Positions 49,165 through 58,338 of a stretch of 64,000 nucleotides of DNA are shown here, piece by piece (position 1 is the stretch's first letter; each line of letters starts with the position of its first letter). The DNA is from Okapia johnstoni. Its lineage: Eukaryota; Chordata; Mammalia; Artiodactyla; Giraffidae. The translations under genes were made by a program, and so were the position numbers. The DNA lies in NCBI GenBank assembly GCA_024291935.2, contig CM044315.1, forward strand, positions 53,046,385-53,110,384. Direction: 5' to 3'. Under the pieces are notes generated by a model. It was not told where the DNA came from. It made no database searches and worked only from the letters and a program-made list of their open reading frames with translations.

Positions 49165-49470
49165 CAGGGACACAAAACGCCAGCCACACTGATTTTCCTT
49201 CTGTATTTTCTTTCTGTATTTGGACACAACATGCTTTTCTCCAATTCAGGGATTAAAAAGACTAATCTTTTCCCATGAAAAACTCTTCTACCAACCTCTA
49301 CAATTCAGATCTCATCAAAAAGATTCCCCATTAGGGAGGCTTCATGGAGTTTATAAAGTCTCCCCTCCACCCCAGGACTTTCTGTATCATTACCTTATCT
49401 TATTATTTTTATAATGGTATGACTGGCCAATAGTAGGTGCTCAATACATATGTTTTCAATCAATAAATAG
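49165..49470 (+). mobile_element. L2 LINE 3'-region fragment
   Basis: Sense L2: aacgccagccacactgat, ttctccaattcaggg, a diverged middle part, and the terminal tagtaggtgctcaatacat. It has internal deletions. Confidence 0.58.
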
Positions 49471-49478
49471 GCTTTAGT

Positions 49479-49677
49479 GTGTGTGCCAGTCACTCAGTTG
49501 TGTCCGACTCTTTGTGATCCCATGGAGCCTAGCCCACCAGGCTCCTCTGTCCATGGGATTTTCCAGGCAAGAATACTAGAGTGGGTTGCCATTCCCTTCT
49601 CCAGAAGATCTTCCTGACCTGGGGATCGAACCCAGGCCTCTGGTATTGCAGGCAGATTCTTTATCATCTGAGGAACT
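49479..49677 (-). mobile_element. Bov-tA SINE
   Basis: Minus-strand Bov-tA with tgtccgactctttgtgatcc, ggcaagaatactagagtgg, gatcgaacccaggcc and ctttatcatctgag. The 8-bp repeat gctttagt lies at 49471-49478 and 49678-49685. A short GT run is at its tail. Confidence 0.93.
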
Positions 49678-49685
49678 GCTTTAGT

Positions 49686-49865
49686 ACTATCTTCAATTCT
49701 CTGAATGCTTATTTATTTACTCAGGTTTTGTCTGTCTTTCTAGACCCAAGTGGAATAGACGCCACATAAAAACAATGTCTGCTTCAAATTTTTCACTCAT
49801 AACTCCAGCATCTAGAATAGATCCTTGTCCATAGAAGTTTGCAGATACATGTATGAAAAGAATTA
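49686..49865 (+). mobile_element. L2 LINE 3'-end fragment
   Basis: Sense L2: tgcttatttatttactcagg, tttgtctgtctttctagac, aactccagcatctagaatag and gtttgcagatacatg. The family's 3' landmarks are in the right order. It is separate from the L2 piece before the SINE, because each has its own 3' end. Confidence 0.62.
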
Positions 49866-50463
49866 AAAAAAGAAAAAGTTAGAATGCTAGTTCATTTCCC
49901 AAAGATTTTGTGAAATTCAAAGTGATACCAGTCAGCTTAAAATAGTGATGCGATTTTCTCAAAGGTGATGTAGTTTTTCTGGTGCATGGTTCATTCAGGA
50001 CAGGAAATTACCAAGTGAATAAGACAAAGAGAGGGAGGCAAGTGAGCTCACAGTATTTGCACTGGACTGATTATAATTACTACAATATAGGAGGTAAAGG
50101 GACTGTGGTAGAAAATGAGAAACAAATGTAGTATAATATACTGGCGTACTAAGTGGAACCAAGGAATTGTTAAAGGTAATTAAACAGGTGAGCTAAAGAA
50201 CAGAAAAATGTGGTTGGAGAGGGAAATATTTGAAATAGAGAACTCAGAAGTGGTTCATTTTCTGCTAATGATAAGGTCTGAACATAGTCTGCCTCATAGG
50301 AAGTGAGAGATTGAAATGAAGTGAAAGAAATGTTCCCTGGAGGTAAAGAAGTACATGAATCAAGAGTACAAGAACTTGGGTGTTTTGCTTACCAAAATAT
50401 TGAAGTCATCAAAATGGAGACAGGAGGATAGATACAGTAAAATACTATAATTTAAAAGTTAAA
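49866..50463. other. Unassigned sequence, possible L2 trace
   Basis: The purine-rich text around 50160-50300 could be old minus-strand L2, but no landmark confirms it. Confidence 0.35.
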
Positions 50464-50489
50464 TTCTTAGTTAATGAGAGGAATGGATG

Positions 50490-50771
50490 AAAGTGAAAGT
50501 CACTCAGTCCTATCAGACTCTTTGTGACCCATGGACTATACTGTCCATGGAATTCTCCAGGCTAGAATACTGGAGTGGGTAACCTTTCCCTTCTCCACGG
50601 GATCTTCCCAACCCAGGGACTGAATCCAGGTCTCCCACATTACAGGCGAACTCTACCACCTGAGCCACACGAGTGGGTAGCCTATCCCTTCTGCAGCAGA
50701 TCTTCCCAACCCAGGAATGGAACTCAGGGCCCCTGCATCGCAGGTGGATTCTTTATCAACTGAGCTATCAG
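50490..50771 (-). mobile_element. Two-headed Bov-tA SINE with long target-site duplication
   Basis: Minus-strand SINE with one body and two tandem tRNA-like heads. The first head ends around 50667 (cacctgagccaca). A second copy of the same segment (gagtgggtagcc ... caactgagctatcag) follows at 50670-50771. An imperfect repeat of about 26-28 bases (50464-50489 and 50772-50799) flanks the whole unit, so both heads arrived together. Confidence 0.9.
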
Positions 50772-50799
50772 TTCTTCACTTAATGAAAGGAATAGATAG

Positions 50800-51286
50800 G
50801 AAGCCAGAATAAAAGGGCAAACAGGAAGGGTGGTGGGCAACTGTGGTGACTGGCATGAGCATGAAAAGAGTAAGGATTTTGCTGCCATTATTATCTTGAT
50901 TTTCAGGTCTGTATACTTCTTAAAGGGGGTGAAATATTTTGGAAGTTGCAATTGAAAGAAAGGATGACTAATTACTTGTTCCATTGAATTGAAATATAAG
51001 AGACAGAAAATTATAATAAAAAATAAAACAAAAAACAACCTCCACAGAAAGGACAGTAGTAGAAATGGAGCTATATGAAAAGAACATTCAAGAAGAGATG
51101 GTGGAGATAAGGTTGACCGGTACCTAATAGCTCGAGAATTGCAGTGAAATGAAGACTGTTAACCATACATTCTTGGATGGAGATAAACTGATTTGCTTTA
51201 TTTGTAAAAGCATAAACACAAGGCAGAAACTTAATGCCCATCAGTACACTCAGCACCCTGAAATCTAGGAGTTCTGGCACAACCTA
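50800..51286. other. Unassigned sequence
   Basis: No recognised feature. Confidence 0.5.
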
Positions 51287-51356
51287 AAGGGATAGGGTGA
51301 GGAGGGAGGAGGGAAGGGGGGCAAGATGGAGGGGACACATGTACACCTATAGCTGA

Positions 51357-52149
51357 CGGGACCTAATTAAACTTAAAAGCTTTTGCTCAACGAAAGAAAC
51401 TATAAGCAAAGTGAAAAGACAGCCTTCAGAATGGGAGAAAATAATAGCAAACGAAGCAACAGACAAAGAATTTATATCAAAAATATACAAGCAACTCCTG
51501 CAGCTCAATTCCAGAAAAATAAATGACCCAATCAAAAAAATGGGCCAAAGAACTGAACACACAGTTCTCAAAAGAAGACATACAGATGGCTAACAAACGC
51601 ATGAAAAGATGCTCAACATCACTCATTATCAGAGAAATGCAAATCAAAACCACAATTAGGTACCATCTCACGCCAGTCAGAATGGCTACTATCCAAAAGT
51701 CCACAAGCAATAAATGCTGGAGAGGGTGTGGAGGAAAGGGAACCCTCTTACACTGTTGGTGGGAATGCAAACTAGTACAGTCACTATGGAGAACAGTGTG
51801 GAGATTCCTCAAAAAACTGGAAATAGAACTGCAATATGACCCAGCAATCCCACTGCTGGGCATACACACTGAGGAAACCAGAATTGAAAGAGACACAGCT
51901 ACCTCAATGTTCATCGCAGCACTGTTTATAATAGCCAGGACATGGAAGCAACCTAGATGTCCATCAGCAGACAAATGGATAAGGAAGCTGTGGTGCATAT
52001 ACACAATGGAATATTACTCAGCCATTAAAGAGAACACATTTGAATCAGTTCTAATGAGGTGGATGAAACTGGAGCCTATAATACAGAGTGAAGTAAGCCA
52101 GAAAGAAAAACACCAATACAGTATACTAACACGTATATATGGAATTTAG
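51357..52149 (+). pseudogene. L1 ORF2 C-terminal remnant
   Basis: Two frames cover the part of ORF2 after the reverse transcriptase. 51411-51593 has [14 protein letters not shown] and [13 protein letters not shown]. 51523-52149 (208 codons) has the cysteine motif [18 protein letters not shown], the [13 protein letters not shown] block and the [13 protein letters not shown] block. The change of frame lies near the A7 run at 51534-51540. The 5' 85 percent or so of ORF2, with endonuclease and polymerase, is missing. In a full L1 this C-terminal region helps bind RNA. Not a host gene. Confidence 0.92.
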
Positions 52150-52515
52150 AAAGATGGTAATGATAACACTATATGCGAGACAGAAAAAGAGACACAGATG
52201 TATAGAACAGTCTTTTGGACTCTGTGGGAGAAGGTGAGGGTGGGATGATCTGAGAGACTAGCATTGAAACATGTATATTATCATATGTGAAACAGATCGC
52301 CAGTCCAGGTTTGATGCATGAGACAGGGTGCTCAGGGCTGGTGCACTTGGATGACCCAGAGGGATGGGATGGGGAGGGAGGTGGGATGGGGGTTCAGGAT
52401 GGGGAACACATGTAAACCCATGACTGATTCATATCAATGTATTGCAAAAGCCACTACAATATTGTAAAGTAATTAGCCCCCAACTAAAATAAATAAATTA
52501 AAAAAAAATAAAATG
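51357..52515 (+). mobile_element. Younger ruminant L1, 5'-truncated
   Basis: It contains the end of ORF2, the full 3' UTR (ggatgggatggggagggag, gtattgcaaaagccac) and an A-rich tail at about 52486-52513. A 70-bp direct repeat flanks it at 51287-51356 and 52516-52585. Conservation of ORF2 blocks shows it is much younger than the L1 at 10735. Confidence 0.93.
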
Positions 52516-52680
52516 AAGGGATAGGGTGAGGAGGGAGGAGGGAAGGGGGTCAAGATGGGGGGGACACATGTACACCTATGGCTGATTGATGTTTATGTAT
52601 GGCAAAAACCATCACAATATTGTAAAATAATTATCCTCCCATTAAAATAAATTAAGGAATAAAAAATACACAAAAATTAA

Positions 52681-53694
52681 GTCATCAAATGGGGAATAAT
52701 CAGCACCCCTGAGTCAAAAGTTAGTTGCTCTGTTTTTTGTTGGCTACTTATCTATTAATACATTCCACTCAAAGCAGAGAATACTGTCAGGCATATAGCC
52801 GGACCTCAATAAGCATTTTCTCAGTGAATAAATACCATTTACCATTATCTGCTATTTCTTGATTACTTACTCCTTTGCTTTTAAATACCACTGGAGAGGA
52901 AAAATACATATTTTTTCCCAACGAGTTCCAAAATATTGTTTTCAGCTCTTTTCATATGCCAGTAACTTCTTATCATATAACAGATGCTGTTTCTGCTTTG
53001 TGATAGCTATGCCTAATTTTGCTAAAATTGCTATCCATCATCAATTCTAAAAGCCCCATGGCATCTTGTGACATTTGGAGATCAATTGCTACTAGAGTCA
53101 ATTATGAAAAGCTTTGTTTTAATGGGCCTATAATTGATATTGGTAATTTCTATTTTTGGAATTTACTCAGAATATCCAGATCATTGTTTTCAGTCACAAT
53201 ACAAAGAAAACTCTAGATCTAGTCTCAGAAAACTGTTTAAGTGACTCTTTTCAAAGAACATTTTCTTTTAGGTTTTGAAAATCTGAAAACTGAGAACAAT
53301 GGACTTTGCTGAGTACAAATGGTAAAAATTTTACTCAGTTTCTTTCTAATGTTTTCTCATAAAGTCTTCTTTCTCATTGAAATAAGCTCTAACAATGAGA
53401 GTCCACATCACTAACATGTTGTTGTGAGTCTTTGAAACAACTGACTTCATGGAGCTTTGGGTTCATAAAATGAGTCTTTGAATTATATCTGTTGCATAGG
53501 GGTAAATTACACACAAATTATAATCATTCATAGATCTTGTTGTGATATGAAATCCTAGTCTCTGTTAAAAATAAGCAGTATTTTCTATATTTAGAGTATT
53601 CACATTTACTAAACGCAGACTTTCTGTTATTTAGAAGCAACATGGTATAGGGAAAAAGAAAAGTAGTAAGGTTTGGATACTGCTTACCTTATTT
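52681..53694. other. Mostly unassigned; short L2 trace
   Basis: The stretch at about 52775-52850 (ctgtcaggcatatagccgg and acctcaataagcatttt) resembles a sense L2 terminus. Nothing else is recognised. Confidence 0.4.
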
Positions 53695-53862
53695 CATTCT
53701 TTTTATCAAATATTTTTAACTGCCAGGCACTACTGAAAAAATTTAGTGTCACAATGTAAAAAAATGGAGACAGTTTCTGCTATGAGGAGTTTACAGTTTA
53801 TTAAAAGATGCAAGTAGAAAAGAGCAATTGTGGTATGATAAATTATATGGGACATGTTAGGG
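53695..53862 (-). mobile_element. L2 LINE 3' end
   Basis: Minus-strand L2: caaatatttttaactgccag, gcactactgaaaaaa, tatgaggagtttacagtt and attgtggtatgataaat in the family's order. It is cut at its far end by the BovB that follows. Confidence 0.7.
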
Positions 53863-54052
53863 TTGCCGACAAAGGTTCATATAGTCAAAGCTATGGTTTT
53901 TCTAGTAGTCATGTATGGATGTGAGAGTTGGATCATAAGAAGGCTGAGCACCAAATAATTGATTTTTTTTTTTTAATTTAGGTGCTGGAGAAGACTCTTG
54001 AGAGTCTCTTGGACTGTAAGGAGATCAAACTAGTCAATCCTAAAGGAAATCA

Positions 54053-54369
54053 GCTTCCCTCATAGCTCAGTTGGTAAAGAATCTGCTTGCAATACAGGAG
54101 ACACCGGTTCGATTCTTGGGTCAGGAAGATCCCCTGGAGAAGGGATAGGCTACCCACTCCAGTATTCTTGGGCTTCCTTTATGGCTTAGCTTGTAAAGAA
54201 TCCGCCTGCAACGTGGGAGACCTGGGTTCGATCCCTGGGTTGGGAAGATGACCTGGAGAAGGGAAAGGCTACCCACTTCAATATTCTGGCCTGGAGAATT
54301 CCATGGACTACACAGTCCATGGGGTCACAAAGAGTCGGACACAACTGAGCAACTTTCACTTTCACTTTC
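54053..54369 (+). mobile_element. Two-headed Bov-tA SINE
   Basis: Two tandem heads: gcttccctcatagctcagttg at 54053 and gggcttcctttatggcttag at about 54169. Each has its own box-B-like ggttcgat. A single body follows, ending aactgagcaactttcact with a (tttcac)n tail. Same architecture as the minus-strand unit at 50490. Confidence 0.9.
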
Positions 54370-54425
54370 TTAGATATAGCATGAAAAGCAGGATAAGTTG
54401 GACTTCATTAAAATTAAAAACTTCT
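54370..54425 (+). mobile_element. Short L1 ORF2 fragment
   Basis: gataagttggacttcatt followed by aaaattaaaaacttctg is a characteristic L1 ORF2 string. Only about 50 bases are present. Confidence 0.58.
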
Positions 54426-54530
54426 GGATTCCCTGGCAATGGTTAAGAATCCGAGCTTCCAATGAAGGTTTGATCCCTGGTTGGTTAATTAGTATGCCAC
54501 ATGCCTCAAGGCACAGCCAAAAAAAAATTT
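54426..54530 (+). mobile_element. Short CHR-type SINE
   Basis: tRNA-like start (ggattccctggcaatgg, ttaagaatccgagcttcc), box B tttgatccctggttgg, then a short body and caaggcacagcc followed by an A-rich tail. Internally shorter than the full CHR-2 at 55374. Confidence 0.72.
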
Positions 54531-54535
54531 AATTT

Positions 54536-54623
54536 GGCTTCCCTTGTAGCTCAGTCGGTAAAGAATCTGCCTGCAGTTCAGGAGACCCAGGTTCGGTCCC
54601 TGGATTGGGAAGATCCCCTGGAG
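54536..54623 (+). mobile_element. Bov-tA tRNA-like head only
   Basis: ggcttcccttgtagctcagtc, caggttcggtccctgg and gatcccctggagaag: the head without the BovB-derived body. It abuts the resumed BovB sequence. Confidence 0.85.
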
Positions 54624-54915
54624 AAGAAAATCAACCCTGAATATACATTGGAAGGACTGATCCTGAAGCTGAAGCTCCAATACTTTGGCCACCCGATGTG
54701 AAAACTCAACTCATTGGAAAAGACCCTGATGCTGAGAAAGATTGAAGCCAGGAGGAGAAGAGGGCAACAGAAGATGAGATGGTTGGATGGCATCATTGAC
54801 TCAAAGAACGTGAGTTTGAGCAGACTCCGGGAGATAGTGAAGGACAGGGAAGGCTGGAGTGATGCACTCCATGGGGTCAGAAAGAGTCAGATATGACTTA
54901 ATGACAGAATAATCA

Positions 54916-55301
54916 CAAAGGGTAGCCAGACTTAATACTAGTTTCCCAGTTAAATTTTAATTTCAAATAAACAATGAATAATTTTGTTTATTAATGTGTC
55001 CCAAATATTGTATGGGAGATAAACTTAACAGGCAATCTGTGGAAAATGGATCCAAGCTAAACTTTCACTATAAGAGAGTCTTCACCAAGGATATAGTATG
55101 TACATGTAGTATAAAAATGTAGTATGAAAAACATGCTAAGCGGCCATGGTATTGTGATGTGGTGAGATTTGTATGGTATGAGGGGCATTCACAACAACCC
55201 AGAGGAGTTATCTAGTAAGTAATTGTTTATATGTCAGTGAAGCCTAGATAAGAGATCTGGGCTTCAATGACAGATTGGGTATAGTAAGTTCATAGATAAA
55301 T
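54916..55301. other. Unassigned sequence
   Basis: No recognised feature. Confidence 0.5.
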
Positions 55302-55747
55302 GTTAGTCAAAGTGTGGTTTCAGATGACCTGCATCAAAATCACCAAGGGTTCATGTTAAACTTCCTGAGCCCCAGGCTTCCCTGGTGGTTCAGTGGTAAA
55401 GAATCTACCTGCCATTGCAGGAGACATGGGTTCAATTCCTGGTCTGGGACAACTAAGCCCGTGTGCCACCACTACTGAGCCTGTGCTCTAGAGCTGGGGA
55501 ACCACAACTGCTGAAGCCCATGTGCCTAGAGCACATGCTCCACAAGAGAAGCCACCACAATGAGAAGCCCGTGCATGGCCAAGAAGAGTAGCCCCCTCTC
55601 ACCACAACTAGACAAAAGCCGATGCAGCAATGAAGACCCATTACAACCAAAAAAAAAAAAAAGTCCTGGGCCCCAACCACTTCCCAAATCTAACTTTATC
55701 ACAAGTACCCAGATGATTCTTACACAGTGAAGTCTGATAATCCCTGA
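55302..55747 (-). mobile_element. MER5A DNA transposon, split by a CHR SINE
   Basis: Left part at 55302-55373 (caaagtgtggtttcag, tgcatcaaaatcacc, ttcctgagcccc). Right part at 55665-55747 (cctgggccccaaccac, cagatgattcttacac, tctgataatccctg). Together they give one minus-strand MER5A in correct order. Confidence 0.85.
55374..55664 (+). mobile_element. CHR-2-type SINE, full length
   Basis: tRNA-derived start aggcttccctggtggttcag, box B gttcaattcctgg, the body with repeated cgtgtgccacc/actgagcc and agaagcc motifs, gatgcagcaatgaagaccc and a poly-A tail at 55649-55662. The repeat cctgagcccc/cctgggcccc (55364-55373, 55665-55674) flanks it with one mismatch. Confidence 0.93.
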
Positions 55748-56937
55748 TAGAGATGATAGATGAAAGGGTGCACCTGGATAATGATCACCCAAGAACCGTA
55801 CAGTGTAACAAGAGCATATAGTTCAGAATGATAAAGAATATTACCAAAAGAAATGGAGTCCCTACAAAAACTTGAAGGACCCTCCAGAATAATCACAAAA
55901 ACAGATGAAGATGGTGTCAGGGAAACCAAGGTTATAGTTTTTCAGATTTAGATGTCCCAAGTGAAATCTTTTAAAATACACAGTACTGAAAGTTTGCTTT
56001 TTACTTAGGTTTATGCTACATACTTCAGAGACAGGTTGTTTAAACCTCCAGTACCTAGCACAGAAGATGTATTCCAATTTTTTTGTTTAATGAATGCATA
56101 AAATGTTCAAAGCTTTGTAATGACAAATTGTTCTATTTGCCATAAATAGTATTCTTCCAGATGGAATCTTTTCTGAGGGAGGAGATGCATTATAAAATTT
56201 ACTTTGTGAAATTTTCTATTAAACATGTGAATTAAATATTATTTTCTAACTTTAAATTTTGCTCACATGTAAAAATTTTCTTAGAAAAATGGTTATTTTA
56301 TATATACATATTTGGACTTAGATTCTCATAACATGTTTGAACTGGCAAAAATGGTCATTCCTTCTTAACTAAAATGGAACTATCTCTAACTATTATTCAA
56401 TACAAGAAATTATTTAATAAGATGCTAATATGACTCCTTTACAATGATTTATCACTGCTCTTTCATTTTCTCTGTGTTATAAATCTCCACATTGGAGACG
56501 ATTGTAGCAGCTTTTCAGGTATACATTAGATGAGTTGGCATACATAACCCAGGGCTTTATATTTTAGAATACTCTTAACAGGATTCATTTTTTAAAGAAT
56601 GAAAAAAGGAAAGAAAAGAAAAAGGCATAAAATGGCCCTACATATTATATCTCTGTCAGCATATTAATGTACCTAGCTTTTCAGCATTCTCTATTTCAAT
56701 TTTGATTTGATTACTCAGTGCCATTTAATTCACCACTTCCATTTTAAAATTCCATACACCTTTCCAATGCCCACTGAAATTTTAATTTTTATCTAGCTTA
56801 TTTATTTAGCACATGAACTTTTAGCACAAAACAATGAAGCAAATACAAGGAGGTTATTAAATTATTGCAATAAGTATTCTAGAAATCAGAAGAAAAAACA
56901 TCTCCTGTGTTGGGAAGGAATATTCATGTAAATGAAA

Positions 56938-56972
<35 letters not shown>

Positions 56973-57908
56973 CCTATATACATTTCAGTTAAAAGAAATG
57001 GCTTCTTTTGCCCCTCAGGTGGAAAGTCTGAATCTGCATTTAAATGGAAAGAATTCTAATTTAGATTTCAGCAACTGGAGTCAAAAAATAAAAATCAGGC
57101 ATTGGCTGAAAAATTTCCTTTAAGGTTATACTGAGTTATACATACATGAAGATTTAGATCTAATCAAACACATCAGATTAATTCTCTCAATAAAATATCC
57201 AGTCCATATCTAGTTTAATCATCAAATACCTATTCCCCAGAATAAAGTAGTTTAAAATATCCTTCTAGTAGTTCATTCTATTACATTTTTAATATTTATT
57301 TTAGATTCCAAGGTACAAAGAAAAACAATGTATTGTTAAAATAGCTCTATATGTGAGTCTCGATTTTGTACATATTTTCATAACACTGCTCACTGAAAAC
57401 ATTTTCTGGAAATCTTTAAAATAAGAATGAAAAGCTACACATGAAGGGCTTCATATAATAAGATGCCATTTCTGTTTATACTAATAATGTGCCTACTTCA
57501 AACTCAAACCAGCTGTCAGTAAGTTTAGAAATTATTCCCAACTCATAAAATTTGTACATGTATGGAAACTCTTTGTGAGCAGGGATACCATCTGTCCTGT
57601 ATACCATCTATGTCTTGCACCAGTAAGATAATTCAGCATTTTGTAAGCATTCTATAGAAGTGAGTTTTGGATAACTTAATCAATGAAGTAATAGCTTAAT
57701 TGAATTTTCCAAGAATTCAAAATGTTGAAATAAACATTGATTACAGTAACTCATGATATATTAGAAATCAAAAGTAGAAGAGACCTTGGGAAAAACAGTT
57801 GATTGTGTCTGTTTCTCAAACAAGAATCAGAAGTGTCTATATAGAAGAGGCTATACTTTGTACAACTCCACATTCTCCTTTTCTATCACAAAACGCTGAA
57901 CACAAGTA
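55748..57908. other. Mostly unassigned AT-rich sequence
   Basis: A possible sense L2 terminus lies at about 56040-56100 (cagtacctagcacagaag, tttaatgaatgcat), and a weaker one at 57590-57670. No exon is recognised. Confidence 0.42.
56940..56970. repeat. (TA)n microsatellite
   Basis: An uninterrupted TA run of about 31 bases. Confidence 0.97.
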
Positions 57909-58052
57909 TTGTTCTTGCTGTTGTTCAGTAGTTAAGTCATGTCCAACTCTTTGTGACCCCATGGACTGCAGCATATCAGGCTTTCTTGTTCTTCACTATC
58001 TCCCAGAGTTTGCTCAGATTCATGTTCATTGAGTTGGTGATGTTATCTAACT
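57909..58052 (-). mobile_element. BovB 3'-terminal fragment
   Basis: Minus-strand BovB end: gttgttcagtagttaagtc, tgaccccatggactgcagc, ttcactatctcccagagttt and cattgagttggtgatgtta. It lacks ORF2 coding sequence. Confidence 0.88.
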
Positions 58053-58338
58053 GTCTCAATATTTAATAATTGAATCAGAGTGGGAAACTGTAACATCCCC
58101 TTCTGAGCTTCCATGTTTATAATAATATTACATAATTATGTTTTCACAATCTTTGATAGTGCTGTTCCCTATCCCAATAATTCTCTCCCTCTGCATTTCA
58201 CTTGGCTATTGTCTAAATATCCCATGCCATCTCTGCATCCTTTGGCAGAGACAATATTTAAATGCTGTTCTTTTTCATAGGTTGTTGCCAGAAAAGGGAT
58301 GCCCACTCAGCTTCAACATTTCCCAGGCCCATTTGTAT

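Larger units (their letters stand above)
51287..52680 (+). mobile_element. Older L1 3' UTR, split by a younger L1
   Basis: G-rich L1 3' UTR text (agggatagggtgagg, cacatgtacacctat) is present at 51287-51356 and again at 52516-52585. It continues only on the right to the L1 end (gatgtttatgtatggc, caatattgtaaaataatt, cattaaaataaattaa). The outer copy is truncated to its 3' UTR. Confidence 0.82.
53863..54915 (+). mobile_element. BovB LINE 3' part, split by a repeat mosaic
   Basis: BovB at 53863-54052 (gctatggtttttctagtag, tcatgtatggatgtgagag, gactcttgagagtctcttgg) resumes at 54624-54915 (atcaaccctgaatatac to agagtcagatatgactt). A poly-T run and changed bases at 53962-53976 disrupt the left half. 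The 10-bp sequence aaggaaatca (54043-54052) recurs as aagaaaatca (54624-54633), flanking the 571-bp insert. Confidence 0.88.

Noticed and set aside
51523..52149. 208-codon open frame as a possible host gene
   Set aside because: The motifs are those of the L1 ORF2 C-terminus and the frame lies within a truncated L1 with 3' UTR and A-rich tail.
55453..55792. Minus-strand hydrophobic frames suggesting a membrane protein
   Set aside because: They are antisense to the CHR-2 SINE and its poly-A tail (Phe runs).
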